Below are positions 37,970 to 46,721 of a stretch of 64,000 nt of DNA, piece by piece (the stretch's first letter is position 1; the number at the start of each line of letters is the position of its first letter). Both the position numbers and the translations under genes were made by a program. The DNA comes from Rhodobacteraceae bacterium NBU2976. Its GTDB lineage: Bacteria; Pseudomonadota; Alphaproteobacteria; Rhodobacterales; Rhodobacteraceae. The notes beneath the pieces were generated by a model. The model was not told where the DNA came from. It made no database searches and saw nothing but the letters and a program-made list of their open reading frames with translations. The stretch spans positions 558,001-622,000 of the forward strand of contig JALPRQ010000001.1 in the NCBI GenBank assembly GCA_023630215.1, in the 5' to 3' direction.

Positions 37970-39349
37970 ATGTCTACTAAGTTTACACGCCGCGGATTGC
38001 TGCGGTCCGGTGCCGCAGTTGGCACCAGCCTTATTGCAGGCCGCGTTATGGCGCAGGATGCTGCGTTGCCCGAAGGGGCGGCCGGCAAGCTGACCGTTAT
38101 CCAACGCCAGGAATATTTCCAGGCGGCGCAAGACAATTTCCGCACAATTTGCGAAGATTTTGCATCTGCAAACAGCGCAACGCTGGATATTTCAACAACG
38201 AACGCCGAAGCCTTTGGTGACTTCCTTGGCAAAATGTCGGCAGCGGTTCGTGCGGGCAACCCGCCTGATCTGGCCTATACGTCGAACGTATCGATCAGCC
38301 AGATGAAACTGCTGGATCTGTTGGAAGACATGACAGACCTGGTTGACGAAGCGATTGCACAGTATGGCAACGTCATGACCGGCATCAATGCCGAGGAATT
38401 TGCCAAGATTGATGGCCGTTGGTGGGCAGTGCCCTTCATCGCCAACACCACGGGTACGTTTATCCGCGGGGACAAGCTGGCAGAGAAAGGGATTGATCCC
38501 AAAACACTGACGACTTGGGACGCTCGGCGCGAAGCCGCACTGGCGATTTCCGATCCGGACAACGGTTTTTATGGTTGGGGTCTTACGGTCAATCAGTCCG
38601 GCGATGGCTGGGGTGTTGCGACCGGGATCATCAACGCGTTCTTGGGGCACTTCACCGATGAGACAGGCACCAAGGTGCAGTTCAATTCGCCCGAGACCGT
38701 GGCCGCGTATCAGTGGGTCGCCGAGACTTATGACCGTAACGGCAAATATGCGGCGATGCTGCCTCCGGGTGTGGAAAGCTGGGGTGATATCTCGAACAAC
38801 GAAGCCTATCTGGCCGGTCAAATCGGGTATACGCACAACGCATTCTCGGTCTATGCGGCTGCGAAGCGCGACAACAATCCGGTCTTCCCGCACACGGTTC
38901 TTCTGCGCCAGCCTGACGCCAACAACGGCGATAGCCGTGACGGTGGACAGACAGGCGGTTGGCTGACGGTGTTCAAAGGGGCACCGAACGCGGATTTGGC
39001 GAAGCAGCTGGTTCTTGACCTTCTGAAACCCGAAAACTTCAACAAGATGTCTTCGGTTGCCGGTGGTCTGTTCATGCCTGCTTTTGAAAACCAGTGGACT
39101 GACGAGCTGATCGCAGCTGATCCGAACTTCGCGATCATCAAAGAGCAGGTCTCTGTGCCCGAGCCGTTTATCGGTCCAAGCTGGCCTGCTTCACCCAACG
39201 CCGCGATCGACGCGATCCGTGCACAGGGTATCGTCGAACAGTCGATGGGTAACGTCATCGCCGGTCGTATGACAGCAGAAGAAGCCGTTGCCGACGCGCA
39301 CCAGAAAATGGTGGAGCTGTTCGAAGAAGGCGGCCTTCCGCAAGACTGA
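37970..39349 (+). CDS. Extracellular sugar-type solute-binding protein, Tat-exported
   Basis: This 459-residue family 1 binding protein for a carbohydrate ABC importer has the N-terminus MSTKFTRRGLLRSGAAVGTS, with a twin-arginine motif followed by a moderately hydrophobic segment ending in VMAQD. This suggests export by the Tat pathway, presumably already folded. The mature part has the usual PPDLAYTS and RWWAVPFIANTTGTF segments. A strong GGGAGGA ribosome-binding site precedes the start, and a stem-loop follows the stop. The ligand is likely a sugar acid or oligosaccharide acid, given the dehydratases nearby. Confidence 0.88.
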   Translation: MSTKFTRRGLLRSGAAVGTSLIAGRVMAQDAALPEGAAGKLTVIQRQEYFQAAQDNFRTICEDFASANSATLDISTTNAEAFGDFLGKMSAAVRAGNPPDLAYTSNVSISQMKLLDLLEDMTDLVDEAIAQYGNVMTGINAEEFAKIDGRWWAVPFIANTTGTFIRGDKLAEKGIDPKTLTTWDARREAALAISDPDNGFYGWGLTVNQSGDGWGVATGIINAFLGHFTDETGTKVQFNSPETVAAYQWVAETYDRNGKYAAMLPPGVESWGDISNNEAYLAGQIGYTHNAFSVYAAAKRDNNPVFPHTVLLRQPDANNGDSRDGGQTGGWLTVFKGAPNADLAKQLVLDLLKPENFNKMSSVAGGLFMPAFENQWTDELIAADPNFAIIKEQVSVPEPFIGPSWPASPNAAIDAIRAQGIVEQSMGNVIAGRMTAEEAVADAHQKMVELFEEGGLPQD

Positions 39350-39359
39350 TAACCAAATC

Positions 39360-39386
39360 GGGCGGGCGTCTATTTGTCGCCCGCCC
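39360..39386 (+). promoter_or_regulatory. Stem-loop between binding protein and permease genes
   Basis: A perfect 9-base-pair GC stem (GGGCGGGCG at 39360-39368 with CGCCCGCCC at 39378-39386) with a 9-base loop lies 10 bases after the binding-protein stop. It is followed by TACCACAC rather than a U-tract, so it probably stabilises the upstream message instead of ending transcription. Confidence 0.75.
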
Positions 39387-39412
39387 TACCACACAGGCTT
39401 AAGAGGTCACGG

Positions 39413-41374
39413 ATGAGCACCCACGACGAAATCGCAACCTACACTGCCCAGGACAAATCGCGTCAACGTAGAAAACGTGTGCGTTCCATATTGGGTAAGG
39501 ACTGGAATGTTGCGTATCCTTTCGTTCTACCCATGGTCATCATCATGGTGGGCTTGATCCTTTGGCCTTTTATCGAAGCCATTCGCCTTAGCGGCACGGC
39601 ACTGAATTTTCTGACAGGAGAAACATCCTGGGTTGGTTTTCGCAATTATGCGCGATTGCCCGGCAACTCGGACTATATCCTGTCGATGGGGAATACCCTG
39701 ACCTTTACCTTCTGGTCGTTGCTGTTCAAATTTATCGTGGGCATGACAATTGCCATGATCCTGAACAGCCGGCTGCCATATCGAAATTTGTTATCCGGTA
39801 TAATGCTGTTGCCTTGGATCGTGCCGGAAATTGTGACCGCGCTGACTTGGAAAAGCATCTATGATCCACTGTTTGGCAGTTTGAACCCCATCTTGCTGGG
39901 GTTGGGGATTATTGATGAGCCTCAGGGTTGGTTGTCAGACCCACAATTGGCGATGTCCTCCATTATTGTCGTTAATATCTGGAAGGGGATTCCGTTCTAC
40001 GTTTTGCTCCTGCTGGCAGGACTAAAAGCCGTTGACCGAGAACAACTGGAAGCCGCCGAGATGGATGGCGCTAGTGTCATTCAACGCTTCCGCCATGTCA
40101 CCCTACCGTCGATGAAATATGTGATCATCGTGACGATGTTGCTCAGCTTCATTTCAACCTTTAACCAATTCGGACTGCCCTTCCTGATGACACAAGGTGG
40201 TCCGTCGGGGGCGACGAAGCTCTATTCGATCCTTGCCTATGAAAAGGCGATTGCATCCTTGCAATATGGCCCGGGTGCTGCGATTGCGTTTTCCGTCGCG
40301 CCGCTGATGGCAGTGCTGATCTGGATGCTGGCACGTTTCATGCGTCAGGATGTGCGGTCCGAGAACACCTCTGGGAAAAAGAGCATTTTCGACCGGATTG
40401 GCGACGTGTTTGGCAAAATCTTCGCGCTGTTTATGGATCTGGTTTTCTGGCCGTTTGAAAAAATTCTAGAAGGGCTGACATGGTTGACCCGCCGCATCCG
40501 CGTTGCGCGTGGGCGTCCGGCGCATCAGCCGATCCTGACCCGAACCGGACAGCGCAAAGCCAGCCTTGGGCTGCGTTTGGCGATCCTTGCACCCTTTATG
40601 GTGTTCGTTGTGTTCCCATTCTATTGGGTGGTGATCACGTCGTTAAAAACCACGCCACAAATATCCGAGCGCCGCTCTATATTCTGGCCTGAACCGTTCA
40701 CACTTGATCAGTATCGAGACCTGCTGTTTAGCACGCCGTTTTCAACTTGGCTGTGGAACTCGGTTCTGGTGGCGTTGGTCAGCACGCTGATCTCGGTTGC
40801 TTGTGCGTCGCTGGCTGCCTATGCGCTATCGCGGCTGAAATTCCGGGGCGCGGGGATGCTGACGACTTTCCTGTTGATCACCTATCTGTTGCCGCCAACG
40901 CTATTGTTCATTCCGCTCTATCAGATCCTGTCGAATATCGGCATGATCAACAGCTACAGCGCCCTGATGATCACCTATCCGACCTTCCTGATGCCGTTCG
41001 CCACATGGGTATTGCTGGGCTATTTCCGCTCCATCCCCGTGGAGCTGGAAGAGGCCGCGATGATCGACGGGGCATCGCGTCTCTATACCTTCTGGAAAAT
41101 TACGTTGCCGCTGGCGGCGCCTGCGATCCTCGCCGTGACGCTGTTTGCGTTCACGACCGCGTGGAACGAGTTCCTGTTCGCCTTCGTGTTCATCACGTCA
41201 GAGAATTTGCGCACGCTGCCCATCGGGTTGCAGTCGCTGGTGGTCGGGGACATCCTTCCATGGGGTAAGCTTATGGCGGCCTCGTTGCTGACGGCGATCC
41301 CGGTTGCGATCCTGTATATCTACGCGCAGCGCTTCCTGGCGGACGGTCTGACCGTTGGTGGGGTGAAGGGATAA
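39413..41374 (+). CDS. Fused two-domain carbohydrate ABC transporter permease
   Basis: This 653-residue inner-membrane protein contains both membrane domains of a MalFG-type importer in one chain. The N-terminal half (to about residue 320) has its own EAA loop, EQLEAAEMDGASVIQRF, at about 210-230. A linker of about 60 residues rich in charged residues follows. The C-terminal half begins near residue 385 with a new first membrane segment (PFMVFVVFPFYWVVITSLK) and has a second EAA loop, VELEEAAMIDGASRLYTF, at about 542-560. Most such systems use two genes. No stop or frameshift lies between the halves. The ATG at 39413 follows AAGAGG. Confidence 0.92.
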   Translation: MSTHDEIATYTAQDKSRQRRKRVRSILGKDWNVAYPFVLPMVIIMVGLILWPFIEAIRLSGTALNFLTGETSWVGFRNYARLPGNSDYILSMGNTLTFTFWSLLFKFIVGMTIAMILNSRLPYRNLLSGIMLLPWIVPEIVTALTWKSIYDPLFGSLNPILLGLGIIDEPQGWLSDPQLAMSSIIVVNIWKGIPFYVLLLLAGLKAVDREQLEAAEMDGASVIQRFRHVTLPSMKYVIIVTMLLSFISTFNQFGLPFLMTQGGPSGATKLYSILAYEKAIASLQYGPGAAIAFSVAPLMAVLIWMLARFMRQDVRSENTSGKKSIFDRIGDVFGKIFALFMDLVFWPFEKILEGLTWLTRRIRVARGRPAHQPILTRTGQRKASLGLRLAILAPFMVFVVFPFYWVVITSLKTTPQISERRSIFWPEPFTLDQYRDLLFSTPFSTWLWNSVLVALVSTLISVACASLAAYALSRLKFRGAGMLTTFLLITYLLPPTLLFIPLYQILSNIGMINSYSALMITYPTFLMPFATWVLLGYFRSIPVELEEAAMIDGASRLYTFWKITLPLAAPAILAVTLFAFTTAWNEFLFAFVFITSENLRTLPIGLQSLVVGDILPWGKLMAASLLTAIPVAILYIYAQRFLADGLTVGGVKG

Positions 41375-41452
41375 CTGTTAATGCCGGGGGATCATCCCCC
41401 GGCTTGACAGCTTGGCCGCTTTCTTGTCCGCTGAGACAAAATTTCACCAGAT

Positions 41453-41698
41453 ATGAAAGTGCCGACGATGCCCGCCGATACCCCTGTTGCAAAGGTCAAA
41501 GGACCCGCATCCTATTTCCCGTCCATTGAAAAGACATACGGCAAACCCGTATCCGAGTGGCTGGACCTGATCGGCACGAAAACCGACCTGAAGCATATGG
41601 AGATCGTAAACTGGCTAAAAGCCGACCATGGCCTTGGTCACGGTCACGCCAATGCGTTGGTAGCTTTTAAGCTAGCCGAGTTGAAAAAGGGCAGTTGA
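41453..41698 (+). CDS. DUF4287 domain protein
   Basis: This 81-residue protein matches the DUF4287 pattern: PASYFPSIEKTYGKPVSEWLDLI, then LKHMEIVNWLKADHGLGHGHANALVAF. The family is small, soluble, widespread and uncharacterised. The start could be the ATG at 41453 or the one five codons later; neither has a strong ribosome-binding site. It sits between two sugar-acid transcription units and its stop abuts the end of the UxuA-like gene, but I see no reason to link it to that pathway. Confidence 0.75.
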   Translation: MKVPTMPADTPVAKVKGPASYFPSIEKTYGKPVSEWLDLIGTKTDLKHMEIVNWLKADHGLGHGHANALVAFKLAELKKGS

Positions 41699-42694
41699 TC
41701 AGCCGGTGACGGAACCCGGAACCTCCGCCCCAACCACTTGCAACAGCGCACGGATATACCCAAAGCAAAAACTGAACGCGACGGCGCGGTCGGCGTCGGC
41801 GTCCAACTGCGGGACGTGGTCCGGCATGACCATATATTTATACCCAACCTCCGCCAACACACGAATCGCTTCGACCATATCGACGTCCCCTTCCTCCGGG
41901 AAGGTTTCCATGAAAGACAGCTTGCCGCCTTTGATATTGCGGAAATGGATGTTGAACAGTTTGTCGCGAGTGCCGAACCAGCGCAGGATGTCACCCATCT
42001 CGGCCCCCGGATCGTCCAGCATTTCAGCCACCGACCCGATGCAAAAGTTAAGGCCGTGATAAGGGCTTTCGTACATCTGCACCAGTTTCTTCAACCCCTC
42101 AACAGTCCCTAGCACCCGCGTTACGCCGCGATAGCCGGGCGGGGTATACGGGTCGTGTGGATGGCAGGCGAGGCGGACTTTATTTGCTTCCGCCACCGGA
42201 ACGATGCGGGACAGGAAATAGTTGATCCGCTCCCAGTTTTCGTCTTCGCTGACCTCGCCCGCAAGTCCCGGCGCGGCGTTCTGATCCGCAAGGTCCCAGC
42301 GAAATGCCGCGTTGCGCGATCCGCCGCGACCCGGCTCGTCCGGCGTGCGGGGAATGCCGATCAGGTTGAGGTTATATTTCACCGCCGGGATACCCGCCCT
42401 CGCGACATTTTCGATCAGGCGGCAGATGGAGTCGATCTGTTCATCCCGCTTCGGTCCCGCGGTCAGGATGTCGGGGCTCGCCTGCTGTTCGACGGGGCGG
42501 GAATTCATCGGCAGCTCGACCATGTCGAGCGTCACCCTGCACCTTTCCAACCGTTCGCGATGGCGGATCAGATCGTCCAGCGTCCAGTCATGTGGATTGC
42601 CAGCAGGGTCGGCGCAGACATGCGTCACACCCAGCTGGGCAAAACGGCGAAACTCCGCATCCGTTGTGACCCGATTTTGCGTGCCAAGATACAT
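41699..42694 (-). CDS. Divergent mannonate dehydratase (UxuA)-like protein
   Basis: This 331-residue TIM-barrel protein resembles UxuA. It has the GIPAVKYNLNLIG segment near residue 110, a metal-site His region LACHPHDPYTPPG, NFCIGSVAEM, and a late FNIHFRNIKG segment. Compared with the canonical uxuA at 62.7 kb, the HPDDPP motif is altered to HPHDPY, the protein is 60 residues shorter, and the GLPRIM segment is replaced by GVTRVLG. It may dehydrate or isomerise a different sugar acid. Its ATG shares a base with the stop of the upstream dehydratase (TGATG), so the two are coupled. Confidence 0.78.
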   Translation of the reverse strand: MYLGTQNRVTTDAEFRRFAQLGVTHVCADPAGNPHDWTLDDLIRHRERLERCRVTLDMVELPMNSRPVEQQASPDILTAGPKRDEQIDSICRLIENVARAGIPAVKYNLNLIGIPRTPDEPGRGGSRNAAFRWDLADQNAAPGLAGEVSEDENWERINYFLSRIVPVAEANKVRLACHPHDPYTPPGYRGVTRVLGTVEGLKKLVQMYESPYHGLNFCIGSVAEMLDDPGAEMGDILRWFGTRDKLFNIHFRNIKGGKLSFMETFPEEGDVDMVEAIRVLAEVGYKYMVMPDHVPQLDADADRAVAFSFCFGYIRALLQVVGAEVPGSVTG

Positions 42695-44004
42695 CACCAG
42701 ACCAGATGGTTCAGGAAGCCGACACGCTCCGCGTTCCATTCGTCCGTGGGGGCGAAATAGTCGGACCAGTCGATCAGGTGCTCGCGCACGGCATCCTCGA
42801 CGATATCGACGCCCATACCGGGAGCGTCCGGCACCACAACATAGCCGTCATCGGACATGTATTTCGGCTCTAACCCGGTGACCAGTTCCGTATACCACGG
42901 GATGTCGAGCGCATGATTTTCCAACGCCATCAGACTGGGAATGGCGGCGGCCAGATGTACGTTCGCCATGAAGGCAATGGGTGAACAACAGGCGTGTAGC
43001 GCGGTTGGGATGCCGTAACGCTCCGCATGATCGGCGATTTTCTTCGTTTCCGTTAACCCGCCCGAGGACAGCATGTCCGGGTGGATAATATCGAAGGCCC
43101 GTGTCTCAATCGCTTCCTGAAAGCCTTCGAACAGATACAAATCCTCGCCCGCTGCGACCGGAGTCAGCAACGCATCGGCAACCTTTTTGTGGCCCTGAAT
43201 GTCGGTCCACGGAAGGACATCTTCCACCCACGCCAGATTATAGGGCTCAATCGCCTGACCGATGCGGATCGCCTCGTCCGCGGTCACAAACCCTTCGCCA
43301 AAATGATCGGTGCAGAGGCTGATTTCCGGCCCGACCTCATCGCGAACGGCGGCGCAGACCTCGCGCACATACTCCAACCCAGCCTCGGATATCCGTGCGC
43401 CTGCACCGCGACCCGGTGTGTGATGCTGGCGATACTGGGGATATTCATATTTCGTGTCCGACCCGACCATCGCGCCCGGATGACTTTCAAACATGCGGGC
43501 CGACAGATCGAACTTGATGAAGGTAAGGCCAAGGTCTTTGCGCGATTTGACCACTTTGCGGAAATTCTCGGGGGTCGGATCTTTGGGCGTTGGTGTGTCG
43601 CCATAAACCCGCACGCGGTCACGGAATTTACCACCGAGCAACTGGTAGCACGGCACGCCATAAACCTTACCGACCAAGTCCATCAGAGCGATTTCAATGG
43701 CGCAGACGCCGCCTGCCTCACGGCTTTCATATCCATAGCGTTTGATGCGGCGAAAGATGTATTCCACATTGCACGGGTTCTGCCCCACGATCAGCGGCTT
43801 CAGTCGCAGCGCAGTGTCAGGATGCGCGCCATCGCGGACCTCCCCCAGACCATAGACGCCTTGATTGGTGTCAATCCGGATGATCGGATGAATCCCCTGC
43901 GCCCGGATCGTGGCGACACGGATGTCCGTAATACGAAGCTGCGTTGGCTCGGACGCGCGGCTGACCGCATTTTCTATTCCGGCGGCCCCTGAGTCGTTGG
44001 TCAT
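42694..44004 (-). CDS. Second enolase-superfamily sugar-acid dehydratase
   Basis: This 436-residue member of the mandelate racemase group differs from the one at 36.7 kb. Its metal ligands lie in CTDHFGEG, AWVEDVLPW and AAGEDLYLF, and the general-base His is in TALHACCSPIAF. Its capping domain contains YGLGEVRDGAHPD and GKVYGVPCYQLLGGKFRDRV. It is probably a dehydratase for a hexonate or uronate-derived acid. The ATG at 44004 follows GGGAGGAAAC. It is the first gene of a two-gene unit with the UxuA-like protein and is divergent from the RraA-like gene. Confidence 0.85.
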   Translation of the reverse strand: MTNDSGAAGIENAVSRASEPTQLRITDIRVATIRAQGIHPIIRIDTNQGVYGLGEVRDGAHPDTALRLKPLIVGQNPCNVEYIFRRIKRYGYESREAGGVCAIEIALMDLVGKVYGVPCYQLLGGKFRDRVRVYGDTPTPKDPTPENFRKVVKSRKDLGLTFIKFDLSARMFESHPGAMVGSDTKYEYPQYRQHHTPGRGAGARISEAGLEYVREVCAAVRDEVGPEISLCTDHFGEGFVTADEAIRIGQAIEPYNLAWVEDVLPWTDIQGHKKVADALLTPVAAGEDLYLFEGFQEAIETRAFDIIHPDMLSSGGLTETKKIADHAERYGIPTALHACCSPIAFMANVHLAAAIPSLMALENHALDIPWYTELVTGLEPKYMSDDGYVVVPDAPGMGVDIVEDAVREHLIDWSDYFAPTDEWNAERVGFLNHLVW

Positions 44005-44145
44005 GTTTCCCTCCCGATTATGTGCGCGAAGCAGACGCAACAGCGCGAAGATTGATCAAGTTTTGCACGCGTCCCTTGCAAGATCACTAAAAACCGTGTT
44101 CACGTTAATACAGTGCCGCAAAAAGGCAATAGAGGAGGAGAAACT

Positions 44146-44880
44146 GTGGATATTAAACCGATCACCCGGCCGTCAAAAGCGCTGGTGGAAGCCGTCCGGG
44201 AGGTTGGCGCTGCCACCGCCAGTGCAACCCTCGCCCATATGGGCTTGCGCAACTGTTTCATTCAGGGACCGACACCGTTCACCCCCGGCAAATGCATCGC
44301 AGGCCCGGCCGTCACTCTGCAAATGATGCCTAAGCGCGAGGACATGTTTGAAGAAGGCGAATATGCTGACGTCGAAAAGCAGCTACACCGGCATGTGCTC
44401 TATCAAGTGTCCGAAGGGGATGTGGTTGTTGTGGATGCGCGTGGGGACATGTCCTCGGGGATATTCGGCGACATGATGTCGACCTATTTCAAGGGTCTGA
44501 AAGGCGCTGGCATGGTCATTGACGGCTGCGTGCGCGATTGGGGCAAGATCCAGCAGCTGGATATCCCGATGTGGTTGCGCGGCGTTACCCCGAACTATCA
44601 TGCTCAGACAAACATCATGCCCTATGCCGTGAACGTCACGGTTGCCTGCGGCAACGTTACTGTTGTCCCGGGTGATATTATCGTGGCGGATGATGATGGT
44701 GCGGTTTGTGTCCCGGTGGCCTTGGCAGAAGAGATGGTCGACAAAGCCCACAAGGATCATGGTTGGGAAGAATTTTCGCGCGAAAAGCTGCTCGCCGGGG
44801 AGTCGCTCAAACGGTATTATCCGCTCCACAAGGATGCGTATCCTGAATATGAGGCCTGGTTAAAAGCCAAATCCAAATAG
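44146..44880 (+). CDS. RraA-family protein, putative 2-keto acid aldolase
   Basis: This 244-residue protein has the RraA/HMG-aldolase fold. The substrate and metal motif is present as GDMSSGIFGDMM followed by GAGMVIDGCVRDWGKI, with the conserved Gly and Asp-x-x-x-Arg-Asp arrangement. Members in sugar-acid clusters act as class II pyruvate aldolases, whereas RraA itself inhibits RNase E. Here the neighbours favour cleavage of a 2-keto-3-deoxy acid. The start is a GTG at 44146 right after GAGGAGGAG; an in-frame upstream ATG-like start lies inside the ribosome-binding region and is less likely. Confidence 0.82.
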   Translation: MDIKPITRPSKALVEAVREVGAATASATLAHMGLRNCFIQGPTPFTPGKCIAGPAVTLQMMPKREDMFEEGEYADVEKQLHRHVLYQVSEGDVVVVDARGDMSSGIFGDMMSTYFKGLKGAGMVIDGCVRDWGKIQQLDIPMWLRGVTPNYHAQTNIMPYAVNVTVACGNVTVVPGDIIVADDDGAVCVPVALAEEMVDKAHKDHGWEEFSREKLLAGESLKRYYPLHKDAYPEYEAWLKAKSK

Positions 44881-44882
44881 GG

Positions 44883-45641
44883 TTACCGAGACGGGTTGAC
44901 GCCAGATTGGTCGAGGCCCATCTCTTCGACCCGAGCGATATATTCGTCCGAATTCGCCAGGAGCGCCCGGACGGCCTGCCGCGCGCCCGCTTCGTCCTGA
45001 TCGCGAATGGCCTGTTCGATAGCTTCGTGAAGCTGTTGGGCGTGGCGCAATTGTCCGGCGACGCGGTTGATCATGAAGAACAACCGATCAAGTGTGGATT
45101 CGATCAGCGATCCAAGCGGGAGGAGAAGCTCATTCCCAGCGGCATCAAGGATCGCATTGTGAAAAGCGACGTCGGCCAGACTGCGATCGGACAAGTTTTT
45201 GGCATTCCCCATCGCGTGACAGGCTGCGGTGATCCGGTTCATTTGTTCATCAGTGCGTTTACGCGCGGCAAGTGCAGCGGCTTCGGGTTCAAAAATATGT
45301 CGGAATTCCTGTAGCGAGGTCAGAAACTTGGTGTGACCGGGCACCTCGGCATACCAGGACAGGACATCGTGATCGAGCAGGTTCCACCGTTCTCGTGGCG
45401 CAACCCGACTGCCAATGCGCGGGCGCGACGCCAACAATCCCTTTGCCGCGAGCATCTTGATCGCTTCACGCACAACTGAACGGCTGAGGCCAAACTCTTC
45501 GCTCCAGGCAGCCTCGTTCGGCAGGATCGATCCTTCGGGATAAATCCCGCCGACGATACGCTTGCCAATTTCCTTGGCGACAGCCGCATGAGCACCCGTA
45601 CCGCCGCGCGGCAGATAATTGTTTATCGCCAAATGTTGCAT
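44883..45641 (-). CDS. FadR-subfamily GntR transcriptional regulator
   Basis: This 252-residue regulator has an N-terminal winged helix (IVGGIYPEGSILPNEAAWSEEFGLSRSVVREAIKML) and an all-helical FCD ligand-binding domain with the metal-site pattern FHNAILDAAGNELL and a His near HEAIEQAI. FadR-type regulators of sugar-acid clusters are usually released by the pathway substrate or by 2-keto-3-deoxygluconate. It is the only regulator among the two dehydratase units, so it most likely controls them. It converges on the RraA-like gene with 2 bases between the stops. Confidence 0.9.
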   Translation of the reverse strand: MQHLAINNYLPRGGTGAHAAVAKEIGKRIVGGIYPEGSILPNEAAWSEEFGLSRSVVREAIKMLAAKGLLASRPRIGSRVAPRERWNLLDHDVLSWYAEVPGHTKFLTSLQEFRHIFEPEAAALAARKRTDEQMNRITAACHAMGNAKNLSDRSLADVAFHNAILDAAGNELLLPLGSLIESTLDRLFFMINRVAGQLRHAQQLHEAIEQAIRDQDEAGARQAVRALLANSDEYIARVEEMGLDQSGVNPSR

Positions 45642-45814
45642 GTTTTTCCGTCAGACTGCGATCATCAGCGGCACATTACTGCAATTATGTCAGGGTTGCA
45701 CGGGTCCTGTGCTATAATCTGATACTTATTTTAACAATTCCCACTTTCTGCCACCTGATTGCGCGGTTTGTTGGCGGTGGAACGGCGCTGTGAGATTAAA
45801 ATGAAAATGGTTTA

Positions 45815-45904
45815 TGGCGGAGACGAAGGGATTCGAACCCTCGATACCGTTCCCGGTATACTCCCTTAGCAGGGGAGCGCCTTCGACCACTCGGCCACGT
45901 CTCC
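45815..45904 (-). tRNA. tRNA-Ser (GCT anticodon)
   Basis: This 90-base class II tRNA on the minus strand has CCA encoded. The acceptor stem is GGAGACG/CGTCTCC, the anticodon stem is CTCCC/GGGAG around CTGCTAA (anticodon GCT), the long variable arm is typical of serine tRNAs, and the T-loop is TTCGAAT. It reads AGC and AGT codons. Confidence 0.96.
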
Positions 45905-45973
45905 GTCGACGGGTTTAGCCTTTTGGACTGTCATTTCACAAGGGGTTTTTTCCGGAGAGTATAAATTAGAAAA

Positions 45974-45999
45974 CGCCCCCCACATTTCTGTGGGGGGCG
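45974..45999 (-). terminator. Intrinsic terminator of the fasciclin gene
   Basis: A perfect 10-base-pair stem (CGCCCCCCAC at 45974-45983 with GTGGGGGGCG at 45990-45999) with loop ATTTCT is followed on the minus strand by TTTTCTAAT. It lies 18 bases after the fasciclin stop. Confidence 0.88.
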
Positions 46000-46016
46000 A
46001 GATTAGTCTGAAGGGT

Positions 46017-46583
46017 TTACATCGCCGGCAGAAGCACCGCGTCGATGACGTGGATTACACCATTGGACTGTTTGACATCAGCGATGGTGACATTGGCAAC
46101 ATTGCCATTTTCGTCTTCGATCATGATTTCGTCACCCATATAGGTTGCCTGCAAGGTGCAGCCACCAACAGTTTGCACCGGATGTTTGCCGCCATCATCG
46201 TCGATCATGCCTTTGATCGCCATGGACATGGCATCTGCCGCGACGACGTGACAGGTTAAAATCGTTGTCAGCTGATCCAGGTTTTCGGGTTTGAGCAGTT
46301 CTTCAACGGTTCCTTCCGGCAGTGCTGCAAAGGCGTCATTGGTTGGCGCAAATACGGTGAACGGACCTTCGCCCTGAAGTGTTTCGACCAGACCAGCAGC
46401 CTGAACCGCAGCGACAAGAATTGTGTGATCGGCAGAATTTACAGCATTTTCGACAATATTCTTGTCCGCAAACATTTCAGCACCGCCAACCATGGGATTT
46501 GCGCCTGAATGGCCTGCAGCAAAAGCAGCACCTGCAAAAAGTGCAGCTGCAGAAGCGGCAGCGATGGTTTTGTTCAGTTTCAT
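46017..46583 (-). CDS. Secreted fasciclin-domain protein
   Basis: This 188-residue exported protein has the signal peptide MKLNKTIAAASAAALFAGAAFAAG and one fasciclin (FAS1) domain. The two FAS1 motifs are visible: H1 as GPFTVFAPTNDAFAAL and H2 as NGVIHVIDAVLLP. FAS1 proteins take part in adhesion or cell-surface interactions; bacterial single-domain forms are mostly uncharacterised. The ATG follows AAGGAATG. It has its own strong terminator and is likely monocistronic. A small inverted repeat (CGGAC/GTCCG, 46607-46621) lies just upstream of the start and could be regulatory. Confidence 0.92.
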   Translation of the reverse strand: MKLNKTIAAASAAALFAGAAFAAGHSGANPMVGGAEMFADKNIVENAVNSADHTILVAAVQAAGLVETLQGEGPFTVFAPTNDAFAALPEGTVEELLKPENLDQLTTILTCHVVAADAMSMAIKGMIDDDGGKHPVQTVGGCTLQATYMGDEIMIEDENGNVANVTIADVKQSNGVIHVIDAVLLPAM

Positions 46584-46721
46584 ATTTTCATTCCTTTTTT
46601 TCTAACCGGACATCAGGTCCGAGAGTGAAAAGAATTACGGCCGCTTATGGTCGGCGGATGACATTCAACCATGACATGTTCGTTATAGACATGTGAACGC
46701 CTCCCCCAACTTTGGGTGCCG

